Positions 44,028 to 55,635 of a stretch of 64,000 nt of DNA are shown piece by piece. A program made the translations under genes and the position numbers. This stretch comes from Tenrec ecaudatus (lineage: Eukaryota > Chordata > Mammalia > Afrosoricida > Tenrecidae): the NCBI RefSeq assembly GCF_050624435.1, contig NC_134535.1, positions 126,281,731 through 126,345,730 on the forward strand, given 5' to 3'. The notes beneath the pieces are model-generated. The model was not told where the DNA came from and did no database searches. It saw only the letters and a program-made list of their open reading frames with translations. Each line of letters starts with the position of its first letter. Position 1 is the first letter of the stretch.

Positions 44028-47000
44028 GTGAGTAAGGCTGATGGGGACCGTGGAGGGGGCGAGGAGCCAGCGGGGAGAATCCTGGGCAGCAGGAGGCCAC
44101 CCCACTCCCAATTTTGACTCATGAAGAGAGGCCCAGCCTTCTCTCCACACACCTAATCTCTTCCAATGTGCTCCGGGGTGCACGCACACAAACCCACCTC
44201 CCACCTCCTCCCAGAGAGACCCTAGACCTAGGAGAGAACGGCCGTATTCCCTGCGACCACCACAGCCCAGGCGGAAGACCGTCCATGCATGCTCCCCATA
44301 CTCCCCAACTGGTTTCCCCCAAAGGCCTTGGCTGAGCCTTTGGGAGTCGCTCAAAGAGCCATACTCGAAACCTTCACCCTCAAAACAACTGGTCCCAAGC
44401 CAGTGGTGTTCCGGGAAAGGCCCACATCTGGCAGGGGAAGAGAGGGGTGAGGCCGGGGAGGCGGGTGGGGAGCGAAACCAAAGAGGCTGACCTCTGGACG
44501 GGACTCTGCTGGGGAGGAGCAGCGATGTTGCAAGCCAGAGGCTGACCTCCCCTCCCTCCGCCCCCGCCCCCCTCCACACCTGGAGGATCTCCTTTAGGGT
44601 CTGGAAGGGCAGAGAGGAACACGCGAGTGTTAGAGCCCATCCATCCCGTAGCCAAGCCACCCTCCAAACGGGGAGGTGCTGCCCCCCTGCAGCCCTACAG
44701 AGACCCTCTTTCTTTTTGGCAGGTGGCTCCCTTACCTGCTGGTGACAGTCCTGCTCTGCAGGGAGGGAGGCTCCATCTACATCCCTCAGAAGCTCTTTGG
44801 GGAGGTGACTTCCCCTCTGTACCCCAAGCCATACCCCAACAACGTCGAGACCACCACTGTGATCACGGTTCCCCAAGGGTACAGGGTGAAGCTCATCTTC
44901 TGGCAGTTCGACCTAGAGCCCTCCGAAGGCTGTTTCTATGACTACGTCAAGGTGGGGGTTAGCGTGGGGCGCAGAGGGGCGGCTGAGATGGGTAACTGTG
45001 GTACAGGAGGTCACGTGCTCTGAGCCTACATCGCCCTTCCCACCCAGGACAAGCCCCTTAGCCAGAAAGAGCTGGCGACTGAGTGGCCTTCAAAGGTCAC
45101 AGACAGGGTTGTAAAGAGCCTCGGGGAGGACCATGGGGAGAACACGCACAGGAAACTCGCTGTCTCTGTGCCCCGAAACGCCCAGGGGCCACTCTACCCT
45201 GTCCCATAGGGTCCCTAGGCGCAGCCATCGACTCGAGGACAGGGCGTCTGGTGTTAGTTTCCATAGCAGGCCTCAACGCCTCCCCCACCTGCCGACTTGC
45301 TGGGAATCTTTGGAAACCTCTGTGCCTCCGTTCCCACTCACTCCACGGAGAGCAATGCCCTGGTGGCCGGCTTCAACTCGCGCCAGAGGAAGAGAGACGC
45401 GTGTGGTGCCAGCCTGAACACAGCCCTCATCGAGGCCAGCCGGCTCGGGCCCCTGACCTTCTCAGCCCTTCTTCCTGCATCCAGGAAAGCCCACCTGGAG
45501 CCAATAAACACCATTCTCAGAAGCCCCTTCTGGAGGTTAAGTGAGAATAACAGGAAATGGTCCATCTCCTAGGTCAGGAATGTGAAATGTTTGTCAGGGG
45601 GGGGGCATTGTTTGCTTGTATTTTAGGGGGCTGGGGGTGCTGGTGAGCAGGAAGAGGGGGGGCGAGCCACTTCTGCTTTTGAGGAGCTGTGGAGCACGTG
45701 GGGTGAAGCGCAGAGAAGCCTGACGGTGATCCGTGCTGCTCCGGAGGTCCTCTCCGCTGAGCGGGGTGGCGGGGTGCAGTTTCAGTGCGGTGAAGCAGGG
45801 TAAGCAGAGCCGAGCCCTGCAGGCGCTGGGAAGGAAGACACGGGCCAGGAGGGGCCGAGAGGACCAGGTTTCCTGCGGCAGAAGGGCAGAGCCCTGGGGG
45901 AGATGAACGGACATCTGGGGTGTGCCCCACTCCCTCACTGCCGCTGAGGGACTTCCGACGCGTCGCAACGAGCCTGGAGAACAGAGCAGCGCTGCGTCTG
46001 AGGCTGTCCATCTTCACAGGGGTCGAAGGCCTCCTCGTTCTCCGGAGGAGGAGGCAATAGCTGGTGGCTTCACCACCATGGACCAGATAGATGGTTAGCG
46101 GCCAAGGCCTAAACCGCCAGCCCCCAGGACTTAGGCAGGGGACACAGGAGAACAGACGAGGAATTTGTCCCTGGGAGACCCAGCTGGACAGATGCAACAC
46201 CCCCCCCCCCCCCGGGGACCTTTGCCACCATCAGAAGGCAGCAGGTGGTGACCAACTGGGGGGCATGATTCCCTCTGTAGGACCAGACAGAGGGGACCTC
46301 TGACACCTCTCTTTCCTTTGTTCTTCTGCCCCCAGATCTCCGCAGACAAGAAAAACCTGGGGCGGTTCTGTGGGCAGCTGGGTTCCCCACTGGGCAACCC
46401 ACCTGGGAAGAAGGAGTTCTTGTCCCAAGGGAACAAGATGTTGCTGACCTTCCACACGGACTTCTCCAACGAGGAGAATGGGACCATGATGTTCTACAAA
46501 GGCTTCCTGGCCTATTACCAAGCTGTGGGTGAGTGGTCCACGAGGAAGCCCCCGTTTCTGGCCTCAGTGGTCTCGACCAGGGGCCTAGTAAAGTAGAAGC
46601 TTGAATCCGAAGGAGCCAGAATCCTCACCTTGTGTCTTCCTCCCCTTGAGAGAACTTCTTCCAGAAGTCTGCCAACGTTGGCTCTCCCCACCCCATCGGG
46701 GAGTTCCAAGAGGTCCCAGTGGCGTCTGGCGATGGGCCTTCCTGAGATCAGAGCCCCCCCAACCCCCCAGATCCCTCCCTGGCAGGAACCTCACCCTTGC
46801 CTCCTGAATGCCCTCCAGACCTCAACGAGTGTGCCACCCAGCTCAACTCTGTGGAAGAGGCTGCCCAGCCCCCGTGTCAGCACCTGTGTCACAACTACGT
46901 GGGCGGCTACTTCTGCTCCTGCCGCCCAGGCTATGAGCTTCAAACAGATGGCCATTCCTGCCAGGGTAAGGGCGTGTGGGTACGGGAGGGAGGCAAGGAT

Positions 47001-50000
47001 GGCGGCTGGCCTTGCTGGGTCTGGTGCAGGGTCTGCTGGTGACCCGGGCCCGACTCTGCCCTCCCAGCTTCCTGCAGCAGCGAGCTGTACACAGAACCCT
47101 CGGGCTACATCTCCAGCCTAGAGTACCCCCGGCCCTACCCCCCGGACCTGCGCTGTAACTACAGCATCCGCGTCGAGCGGGGCCTCACCCTCCACCTCAA
47201 GTTCCTGGAGCCTTTTGAAATCGATGACCATCAGCAAGTCCACTGCCCCTATGACCAGCTGCAGGTACATCTGACCTCCTGGGAGCACTCTTCCTCTCCT
47301 CCCTGTCCCCCTCTGGCTGCTCTCTTCCCCGGCTGCCTCCTGTGTCATCGGGGGACAGGAGGGGCCACGGTTACACGTGGGCTAGCAAGTCCTTTCCCCC
47401 TTAAACTGAAAACACCCCCAAAGCAGGAGTCCCAGCACGTCTAACCACCAAGGGAAGACCCAGGTGGCCCTGGGGGAAATGGCCGAGATGGGGCAATGAC
47501 TGCCCTTCCTCCCGTCCAGATTTATGCCAATGGGAAGAATATTGGCGAGTTCTGTGGCACGCAGAGGCCCCCCGCCCTGGACAGCAGCAGCAACGCCATA
47601 GACCTGCTCTTCTTCACAGATGAGTCCGGGGATAGCCGAGGCTGGAAGTTGCACTACACCACGGAGAGTAAGCTTGCTTGCAGGCTTCTGTTGCCGGCCA
47701 GGATGGGGCAGGGTGGTGTGGAGGGGGCGAGGACCAGGGAGTCTGAGATAAACATGCCCTCTGGTCTCCCCAACAGTCATCAAGTGCCCCCAGCCCAAGG
47801 CACTGGACGAGTTCACCATGATCCGGGACCTACAACCAAAGTACCAGTTCCGTGACTACTTCATTGCCTCCTGTAAGCCAGGCTACGAACTCATGGAGGT
47901 GAGAGAAGAGGGCCGGCAGGCGGGGAGTCATCCCGGTGACAAGGGCCCCCGCCCCACTGGCTCTCAATCTTGGCTGCGCATGAGAAACACAAAGGAAGTT
48001 TTAAAAATACAGATGTCTGGGTCGCCCACTAGAGTTTCCGACTCCATTGGGCTGGAATAGCGCAGAGACCGGGACACAGCCTGCCTCTCGCTCCATGGTG
48101 CACATTGGTAGTCTCCTTGGAGGCCACCATCCTGTCCTCAGCTTTGCGGACCCAGGAAAGAACTCGGGTTTATCACTGGGTTCAGTCCCATAAAAACTGG
48201 GAAACTACAAAGCTATTTGTGACCCATACTATTAGGGTTATCCCTGGCCAGGTAGCCAGGCCTGGGCACCCCCACCCCCACCCCATCCCGCCCCTTGTTT
48301 AATAGAGCCACCTGAAAAACGAAGGCAAATCGGAGATTGACAGTAGGTCCTCCAGTGGTAATTAATTCGTTCAACAAATATTTCAAGGGCCACGCCGTGT
48401 TCCAGATGCTGGAGATACAGTGTTCAAAAACATGTGTGGTCACCTGTCTTTGTGGAGCAGACATTCGAATGTCTCCATGAGCCACCTCAGTCTGATGAAT
48501 TGCCCCTGATTCCAGGAGACCCCCAGTCCCATCCCATTCCCATCAGGTGGTCCGAAGACTGACAAATGCTTTACTCCCTTTTCAACGCCACCAGCTCCTT
48601 TCCCTCTGCACTGGCCATTCACGTAGATATAATGGAACGCAAGTCCCAAGCCCCAAGCATCTTTGGAAGGTGCTCAGAGACACTAGCATTTTGGGAAAGG
48701 CCTGTGTGCTCTGGAAAACTGCTCGGAGAAGTTAACTGACATTAGCATCACCTGGGGGACATTCCAGAAGGGTGAGGGATATGGCTCTGCTTCAGCTCGG
48801 GGCCTTTTGTTTCCACACCAAAGAAACACAACCTCCTTTGTTTTGTTTTGTTTTGTATTATTATTTGGTTCAGTCCCACAAGACCTAGGAAACTAGAGTA
48901 CTATTTTTTTTAATGAGATTAGAATTAGATATTTAATGAAGTATAGTCCAAGAAAAAAGTGTGACAAAAAGCTGGCAAGGCCTGGCACAGAGCCTCCTTA
49001 AAGTCCCTGAGCTATAGCACTTCAGACAATTCAAACTCACTGCCAGGGAGGCCTCCCTGCTTCAAAGTGACCCTATAGGACAGCCCAGGCCAGGCACCTA
49101 GGACTGGACAGCCCCTTCTTTTTTGTTGTTGTTTGCTTGTTTGTTTTGTTTTGTTTTTTAACACTTTATTAGGGGCTCATACAACTCATCACAATCCATA
49201 CATATACATACATCAATTGTATAAAGCACATCCGTACATTCCCTGCCCCAATCATTCTCAAGGCATTTGCTCTCCACTTAAGCCCTTTGCATCAGGTCCT
49301 CTTTTTCTTTCCCCTCTCTCCCCGCTCCTCCCTCCCTCATGAGCCCTTGATAATTTATAGATTATTATTTTGTCATATCTTGCCCTATCCGGCATCTCCC
49401 TTCACCCCCTTTTCTGTTGTCCGTCCCCCAGAGAGGAGGTCACATGTAGATCCTTGTAATCGGTTCCCCCTTTCCAACCCACTCTCCCTCTACCCTCCCA
49501 GTATCGCCCTCACACCCTTGGTCCTGAAGGTATTATCCACCCTGGATTCCCTGTGCCTCCAGCCCTCATATGCACCACTGTACAACCTCTGCCCTCTCCA
49601 GTCCTGCAAGGTAGAATTCGGATCATGGTAGTTGGGGAACAGCCCCTTCTTGTTGAAGGGATTCACCTGGAAGCCTAATCGGAATCAGAGAAGAGACGAA
49701 TTCCCCCTGGCAAACTTAGAGAGACTATAGGGCCTAACAGGTAGCCCTTGCTCGGTGTGAGAGTTGGTACTCTTGTCTATAAGTATAACTCTGATTGGGG
49801 AGGGCAGGCTGGGGAGAAGGGATGAGGACACATCAATGGGCGGGGCCGGGAGGACCTGAGGACTGGGCCCTTGAGAGACGTCTTCTCATTCCCTGTCATC
49901 CCCACGCAGGTAAGTCAGAAGGGAGTCACCGCGTCCCTTTTACTAATGGCGCCTCTATCTTTGCTCAAACAGGGAAAGCAAGTGTTGGCATCCTTCACAG

Positions 50001-53000
50001 CTGTTTGCCAAGACGACGGCACATGGCACCGTGCCATGCCCAGGTGCAGGAGTAAGTCAGGGCTCATGCACGTGTCTGTCCCCGGGGACCTCCCAAGCCC
50101 AGCCTGAGGGACCTACAGGGAGGGAAGGAAGAGGGGGACACCTTCCTCCATGTGTCCTTCAAATGTTATGGCCCATCAAGGGAACCTCCGTCTCAGTCCA
50201 AGGGCTCTTCCACCCAGAGTAGAATGTTACTCTGTCCAGTTCCCATCCATGGCCAGCGTCCTTCCCAGGGAGCTTATTTCTCTAAGGTTCGCGCTCACGT
50301 GACTCTGTGTTCTTTCAAAGTCAAGGACTGTGGGCAGCCCCGAAGCCTGCCTAATGGGTACTTCCATTACACCACCACAAAGGGAGTGCACACCTACCAG
50401 GCTCGCATCCAGTACTATTGCCGTGAGCCATACTACAAGATGCTCACCAGGGCGGAAAACAGTGAGTCCGAAAGAGGTAAGAGCCATTGGAAGTGCCATT
50501 CACCCCTTGTCTGGAGCCAACATCCTCTGAGATTCCCCCTCAATTCTTTTTTTTAATCATTTTTGGGGGGCTCGTACAACTCTTATCACAATCCATCCAT
50601 CCATCCATTGTGTTAAGCACTTTTGTACATTTGTTGCCATCATCATTCTCAAAACATTTGGTTTCTACTTGAGCCCTTGGTATCAACTCCTCATTTTCCC
50701 CTCTCTCCCTGCTTCTCCCTCCCTCATGAACCCTTCATAATTCATAAATTAATATTATTTTGCCATATCTTACACCGTCCAACATCGCCCTTCACCCACT
50801 TCTCCGCTGTCCATCCCCCAGGGAGAAGGTTATATGTAGATCCTTGCAATCTGTTCCCCCTTTGTTCTCAATTCGTAATCCTTAGGGGGTATGCACGAGA
50901 GCAGGGGTGTCAAACTGGTGGCCTGCATGCGGCCCCCCAAGGTAATTTTTTGTGGCCCTTGATGCTCTGAAATAAAGTGAAAATAGAAAAGAATGTCATG
51001 AAAACAGCACTTAGGGGAGATCGAGGCAATACCGTGCACACAATTTCCTCGCAAACCCTCTAACTCCTGACGTTAACGTGGCCCAGTGCTTCCCTGGGGG
51101 CCGTGGACGTGGATAAACGTGCTGACTCAGTTCCGGCGACATTTAGAGGCGAGGTGTCTGCCACTCTCAGTGTCACACAGTGTAAACAGATCCCAATAGC
51201 AAAAGGTTAAAAAGAGCGCTCTGGGTGTGCTGTGAGGAATCATACCTCGCGGCAGCGCTGGTAAACGTGTTAGAGGGAAGCCATGACGACTGTGCATCAC
51301 GTTTGTCAGCTGTCCAACATTTTGCTTTTTATTAGTTACTTTGTTATATTTTCCGGTCACAATGTAAGAGGTAAGTGGACACTAGTAGGAGGAAAGCGCT
51401 GGCAAGTTTCAGGGAGAAAAGAATAATTTTAGTTTTATAAATACATTAAATAAGTTAAATGTCTCAATAAAAGCAATTTTATAGTGTCTTAATTATCCTA
51501 TCCATATTCCTGAATCCTCACTTCAAAATATAAATTTAACAAGATGTGTAAATGTGATGTGGCCCACATGAATCTGTGGTACCAAATGGCCTTTGTTTTA
51601 ATTGAGTTTGACACCCCCGCATTAGAGCATTGGGTCAGGGCCTAAATCACAAGGCCAAGAGCCATCTGGTAGACTTGAAAAAGGAGGCAACTGGGTGATT
51701 TTTTCCAACAGTTCCCTATGATCATCATTGCCAACACCATCCCCATGATTCCCAACCCCACAACCACCCTCGTGACCACCACCATGACCATGACCGTCAC
51801 CGCTGTCCCAACACCAGTAGTAACACATCGCCGTCACTTCCACTGTCCTCCTCCTCCTTGTTACCATCGCCACCGTGTCAACACCAATCCCAGGCGACGG
51901 TGTTGTAATGTATCGCATGTGGGTGTACCGATACTCTCAAATTCACCAGGGGCTAGCTTTAAAATCTACTTTAATAAAAGAAATTAGACGCATTCTACAT
52001 TGGAAACTAATGACAACAGGGGTGGAAATCTAGATTATATAAGGTATTAGTTAAGAGCTGGACTTTAGGCTTAGCTCACCCTCTTGGTGCTGGTACTTAA
52101 AAGTTTCATGACCTTGAGGAAACAACCGAAGCTAAATTTCTTCGTTAATAAAACGAAGATACTAAGAAATACCTCAAAATGCCACGGTGAATATCCGGTG
52201 TGATTACGCAAATAACGTGCTTGGCATACGGTCAGCAATGAGAAAATATCAGCTATCATTAGCAGCTTAATCTCACTACCAAAATGCAAGCATGAAGACG
52301 ATGTTGGCAAATTCCTTTTGGTTTTTATGCCTACTTTCCTGAAAAGGGATCATATCAAACCTAGAGCTGTACATTCATATATCTGCGTGAGCTTCTTAAC
52401 ACGTTCCATAGTCCATCTTTGTGTAGCCGTGTGCCTGGTGGTCCTTGGCCATGCCTTGGCCTTATCTCTGCTAGCCAGTGTTGTGCACGGACCTCTCACC
52501 TATCGCCACCCTGCTCAAGCATCTCCTCCTCTCTCTCTCCTCTCCTCTCCTCTCAGGGGCCTATACCTGCACAGCCCAGGGCATTTGGAAGAATGAACAG
52601 GAAGGAGAAAAGCTTCCTCGGTGCTTGCCAGGTGACTGGAAACTCCCCGGGGCGGTTCTCGGTGTCTTTTGCAATCCAGCGTGGTCTCTGAAGCGCTCGG
52701 GCACAGAGAATGGAGAGAAAGGGGTGAAGGAGAAAAGTCAAAGATGGAGATGCGGAGTAAGGACATCAGAGAGGAGAGCATCTAGGAGACAGGGACAGAG
52801 GGACCTAGAGAACCAGGCTGGACATTGGCATTCTAGGAGTCTCACTGGGGAAACGGGAAGTCTGCTTCCCCACTCCCCACTTAAAAAGAAAGAAAACACG
52901 GACAAGAAGACTCACTCCCAAGAAAAAAGGTTGACAGCAGTCCAAAGAAGGAAGTGTGGGAACTGGAGGAGGAAGAGGGAAGGGACAGGGCAAGAAGAAA

Positions 53001-53863
53001 GGATGCAGGGGGGGAACTGAATAGCCACAGAGAGCAGGGAGGGACAGAACCTGGAGCTGACCTAGCCTGGCCTCTCTTTTCTCTCTTCTCCAGTGTGTGG
53101 GAAGCCAGTCAACCCAGTGGAATCCAAACAGCGTATCATCGGAGGGCAGAGGGCCCGGCCAGGCAACTTCCCCTGGCAGGCGTTCACCAACATCTACGGG
53201 CGAGGCGGGGGCGCCCTGCTGGGTGACCGGTGGATCCTCACAGCTGCCCACACGCTCTACCCCAAGGACCACTCCGCACAAGGCAACGCGTCTGTGGATG
53301 TGTTCCTGGGCCACACCAGCGTAGAAGAGATCATGAAACTGGGGAACCACCCCATCCGCAGGGTCAGCATCCACCCAGACTACCGTCAGGACGAATCCAA
53401 CAACTTCGAGGGGGACATTGCCCTGCTCGAGCTGGAAAACAGCGTCACCCTGGGCCCCAACCTCCTCCCCATCTGCCTGCCGGACAATGACACCTTCTAC
53501 GACACGGGCCTCATGGGCTACGTCAGTGGCTTTGGGATAACAGAGGAGAGGATCGTTTCTCACCTCCGGTTTGTCCGTCTGCCAGTCGCCAGGCGAGAGG
53601 CCTGCGAGAAATGGCTCCAGGGGAAGCAAAGGAACGATGTGTTTTCCCAGAGCATGTTCTGTGCTGGAGACCCGAGCCTGAAGCAGGATTCCTGCCAGGG
53701 GGACAGCGGGGGGGTCTTTGCCGTGAGGGATCCCAACAGCGATCACTGGGTGGCCACCGGCATTGTGTCCTGGGGCATTGGGTGCAGCCGAGGGTACGGT
53801 TTCTACACCAAGTTACTCAGCTATGTCGACTGGATCAAGAAGGAGATGGGGGAGGAGGGCTGA
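44026..53863 (+). CDS. C1R: Complement C1r subcomponent, whole gene
   Basis: The secreted zymogen protease of the C1 complex; it autoactivates when C1q binds and then cleaves C1s. Eleven coding exons (44026-44027, 44723-44951, 46336-46528, 46819-46965, 47068-47264, 47520-47667, 47777-47898, 49973-50051, 50321-50476, 52557-52631, 53094-53863) give 705 aa, the human length. Modules: signal peptide, CUB1 (about 18-141), EGF (142-190), CUB2 (191-305), CCP1 (306-372), CCP2 (373-449), S1 protease. The activation bond is Arg463-Ile464 (KQRIIGGQ), with His502, Asp557 and the Ser in CQGDSGG, and Asp at S1 position 189. The EGF module keeps the C-x-N-x4-Y-x-C-x-C hydroxylation motif. All splice sites are GT-AG and every frame joins. 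Confidence 0.98.
44028..44722 (+). other. C1R: C1R intron 1
   Basis: Non-repetitive, GC-rich. The reverse-strand frame of 295 codons over it shows no similarity and is taken as chance. Confidence 0.6.
44723..44951 (+). CDS. C1R: C1R exon 2
   Basis: Residues 1-77: leader and first half of CUB1 (LFGEVTSPLYPKPYPNN, GYRVKLIFWQFDLEPSEGCF). Ends phase 0 at GTGGGG. Confidence 0.96.
44952..46335 (+). other. C1R: C1R intron 2
   Basis: Holds a reverse AfroSINE at about 45150-45265 and a C homopolymer near 46200; otherwise unassigned. Confidence 0.6.
45150..45265 (-). mobile_element. AfroSINE tail fragment in C1R intron 2
   Basis: CCTGTCCCATAGGGTCCCTA and GCAGCCATCGACTCGAGGAC mark the reverse tail. 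Confidence 0.75.
46336..46528 (+). CDS. C1R: C1R exon 3
   Basis: Residues 78-141, second half of CUB1 (LGRFCGQLGSPLGNPPGKKE, FSNEENGTMMFYKGFLAYYQ). Phase 1 donor GTGAGT. Confidence 0.97.
46819..46965 (+). CDS. C1R: C1R exon 4, EGF module
   Basis: A calcium-binding EGF module starting DLNECATQ, with CHNYVGGYFCSCRPGYEL. Together with CUB1 it binds C1s and C1q collagen stems. Confidence 0.97.
47068..47264 (+). CDS. C1R: C1R exon 5
   Basis: Residues 191-256, first half of CUB2 (ELYTEPSGYISSLEYPRPYP to HCPYDQLQ). Confidence 0.97.
47520..47667 (+). CDS. C1R: C1R exon 6
   Basis: Residues 257-305, second half of CUB2 (IYANGKNIGEFCGTQRPP, LLFFTDESGDSRGWKLHYTT). Confidence 0.97.
47777..47898 (+). 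CDS. C1R: C1R exon 7
   Basis: Residues 306-346, first half of CCP1 (IKCPQPKALDEFTMIRDLQP, CKPGYELME). Confidence 0.96.
47963..48035 (+). mobile_element. MER5A-like hAT fragment
   Basis: TCTCAATCTTGGCTGCGCAT, then TTTTAAAAATACAGATGTCT and GAGTTTCCGACTCCATTGGG, in the order of MER5A. Confidence 0.55.
48363..48470. mobile_element. L2-like ancient fragment
   Basis: TTCGTTCAACAAATATTTCA with CAGATGCTGGAGATACAGTG resembles an ancient mammalian-wide 3' end that I place in L2. Confidence 0.4.
49028..49107 (+). mobile_element. AfroSINE head fragment
   Basis: CAAACTCACTGCCAGGGAGG to TGACCCTATAGGACAGCCC. The L1 at 49121 is inserted at its right side. Confidence 0.7.
49121..49638 (-). mobile_element. 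5'-truncated L1 in C1R intron 7, 13-bp target duplication
   Basis: A reverse insert starting with a T/G-rich tail and ACTTTATTAGGGGCTCATAC, flanked by ACAGCCCCTTCTT at 49108-49120 and 49639-49651, perfect over 13 bp. Confidence 0.92.
49973..50051 (+). CDS. C1R: C1R exon 8
   Basis: Residues 347-372, second half of CCP1 (GKQVLASFTAVCQDDGTWHR). Too short to stand out alone, but it joins exons 7 and 9 in frame. Confidence 0.96.
50321..50476 (+). CDS. C1R: C1R exon 9
   Basis: First half of CCP2 (KDCGQPRSLPNGYFHYTTTK, IQYYCREPYYKMLTR). Phase 1 donor GTAAGA. Confidence 0.96.
50547..50866 (-). mobile_element. 5'-truncated L1 in C1R intron 9
   Basis: Reverse 320-bp insert flanked by CTCAATTC at 50539-50546 and 50867-50874. 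Confidence 0.88.
50902..51619. mobile_element. Non-autonomous hAT transposon in C1R intron 9
   Basis: 718 bp with ends CAGGGGTGTCAAACTGG and GAGTTTGACACCCCCG. The flanking 8-mers CACGAGAG and CATTAGAG agree at 6 of 8. The internal TGTGGCCC/TGCGGCC motifs suit a hAT family distinct from SPIN. No transposase frame. Confidence 0.78.
52040..52270 (+). mobile_element. MIR SINE in C1R intron 9
   Basis: GAGCTGGACTTTAGGC, then TTCATGACCTTGAGGAAACA, and a CTTGGCATACGGTCAGCAAT end, in MIR order. Confidence 0.7.
52557..52631 (+). CDS. C1R: C1R exon 10
   Basis: Second half of CCP2 (AYTCTAQGIWKNEQEGEKLP, RCLP), with the Trp and Cys that C1RL has lost. Confidence 0.96.
53094..53863 (+). CDS. C1R: C1R exon 11, serine protease domain and stop
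   Basis: Residues 450-705 in one exon: VCGKPVNPVESKQRIIGGQ, ILTAAHTLYPKD, EGDIALLELENSV, SCQGDSGGVFAVRD, WGIGCSRGYGFYTK, then TGA at 53861-53863. Confidence 0.98.
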
Positions 53864-54140
53864 ACCCCAGGCTCCAGAGGTCCCAGTCCAGAGAGCGGTG
53901 TGTAAAAGAAAATGATCCGACCAGGTATTGATCACCGCCACGAGCCCCTATTAAAACCACTGACGCAGAACACACGGTGTTCAATCCATTCTGTCTCCTG
54001 AACTCTCCTCCACGCCCTTCCCCGGACACAGTCCCAAGAGCATCGCTCCTCAATCTCTCGTTCTCGCTTTTTCCTCCCCATTTTCAGATCATTGAGTGGT
54101 TGCCTAAAACTCTTTTCCCAAATAAAGCTTCACGAGAAAC
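53864..54140 (+). terminator. C1R: C1R 3' UTR with two candidate polyA signals
   Basis: ATTAAA at 53950-53955 (about 87 nt after the stop) and AATAAA at 54121-54126 (about 258 nt after it). The second gives a more usual 3' UTR length. Confidence 0.5.
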
Positions 54141-55537
54141 AAGTCTATCAAGTGAGCAGACCACCGTCACGCAGACCCCTGGCATGTGCCAGAGTGGAAT
54201 TGCGCGCCAGGGCGCCTTCGATGGCCGTCTTTCAGAAGGAGCTTGGCAGAACTTGCTTCCAAGGCCCCTCTGGGTGAACTCAGCCCCCAACCTTTTGGCC
54301 TTCTGCCAATTACGTTTGTACCGCCCACGGACTCTCGATGAGTCAACGTGGTAATTAATTAATATGAAAACCTTTATGCTCATATTTAAAATATTCACTT
54401 AGGGAGACAGTGAGAATAACTTATGCACACGTTTACAATGAGGATTGTAATTATAATATATAGGAAATTCTGGTTTTTCTCACATAGCTGTAAATATCAC
54501 AGCTGCTCGATTTTCGGTCCCTCCTTTTGCAAGTTCTAAGGATTTTTTTTGAGAGAGGAGCGCTATGAAATTTTTATTTCCAAGTTAAATCACTAACAAT
54601 ATTTTAAAGTCACTTGTATTTCCTATCATCTATTTAATATTCAGAGAAAGATCCAAACTTTGACATGAGCATGACATATATTTATGATGGAATATTCTCA
54701 GGGTATGGTTACACAACTAACGACTTGTCTGAACCATTTCACATGAGCCAACACAAACAGGTGGGAATGCACAAAGAACAGTATAGGGTTCAAACCTTCT
54801 CAAGTCATCAAAACAGCAATATCATCTCACCCCAGCACTAATACCTAAGTCACACAAAAAAAGAAATCAACAAACGTTGCCAATGGTATAGAATGATCTG
54901 AGCCCTCGTACAAAATGGTACAACCACGGGGGAAATTTTATGAAATTAGAAATGAAAATGATGGTGGAGCCTGAAAGGAAGGTGAAGGATATGGAGAGCC
55001 AGGAGGAGTGAGAAGAGGGCCGTTATACTGAGAGAATTGCTATTAATATCACAAAGCAAAATGTGCATCAATTGTGAAATGGAACACTAACTTGCTATAT
55101 AAACTTTTGCCAAAACCACAATTAAATTTTTTTAATTTCACAATTAATGAAAAGTTTGTAAGTCTGAATACAAGCCTGTAATCCTTTATTGAAAACCCTC
55201 AAGGCCAAATGTTGTGGTTTATTCAAGATTTTTAGATTTTAGAAATGTTAGCTACGGTTATGAATTATCTCTCTCCTGGAATTAAGCAGCTGAGTCACTC
55301 TCTGGGGGGAAATTTTTTTGAATATTCACAGTAGGTGAGATAAATGAATATTTTCAATAACTGCCCATCGGTTCAGGTCAGGTTTTGTCACTAAATAAGC
55401 TTTGTTGCCTACAAAGCACTGTCAGTTCTTGGGGCACTTAAGATTTCCCCGAGATAAACGTGTGCATGCAGAGATGACAGAAGTAAACGTTTTCTCATAG
55501 TTTGTCCAAATGGTGTGCAATATATTTGAAGAGCATA

Positions 55538-55540
<3 letters not shown>
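54141..55540. other. C1R downstream DNA, AT-rich, unassigned
   Basis: No C1S exon on either strand and no repeat family I can name. The composition shifts sharply to AT-rich. Confidence 0.5.

Positions 55541-55632
<92 letters not shown>
55541..55632. repeat. (TC)n microsatellite, about 46 units
   Basis: The longest simple repeat in the window, uninterrupted for about 92 bp. Confidence 0.98.

Positions 55633-55635
<3 letters not shown>

Larger units (their letters stand above)
47899..49972 (+). other. C1R: C1R intron 7
   Basis: Contains a MER5A-like piece, an L2-like fragment, an AfroSINE piece and a young L1, all listed separately. No exon seen between. Confidence 0.7.
50477..52556 (+). other. 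C1R: C1R intron 9
   Basis: Carries a reverse L1, a 718-bp hAT, a CCA-rich low-complexity stretch (about 51715-51900) and a MIR. Confidence 0.7.

Noticed and set aside
43989-44876. 295-codon reverse frame over C1R intron 1 and exon 2
   Set aside because: GC-rich chance frame overlapping a known exon in antisense; no recognisable motif.
51715-51925. Histidine/threonine-rich frame as a gene
   Set aside because: CCA/ACC-rich low-complexity DNA in a C1R intron, without start, splice or homology support.
52805-53746. 313-codon antisense frame
   Set aside because: It is the shadow of the highly constrained C1R protease exon on the other strand, with no domain of its own.
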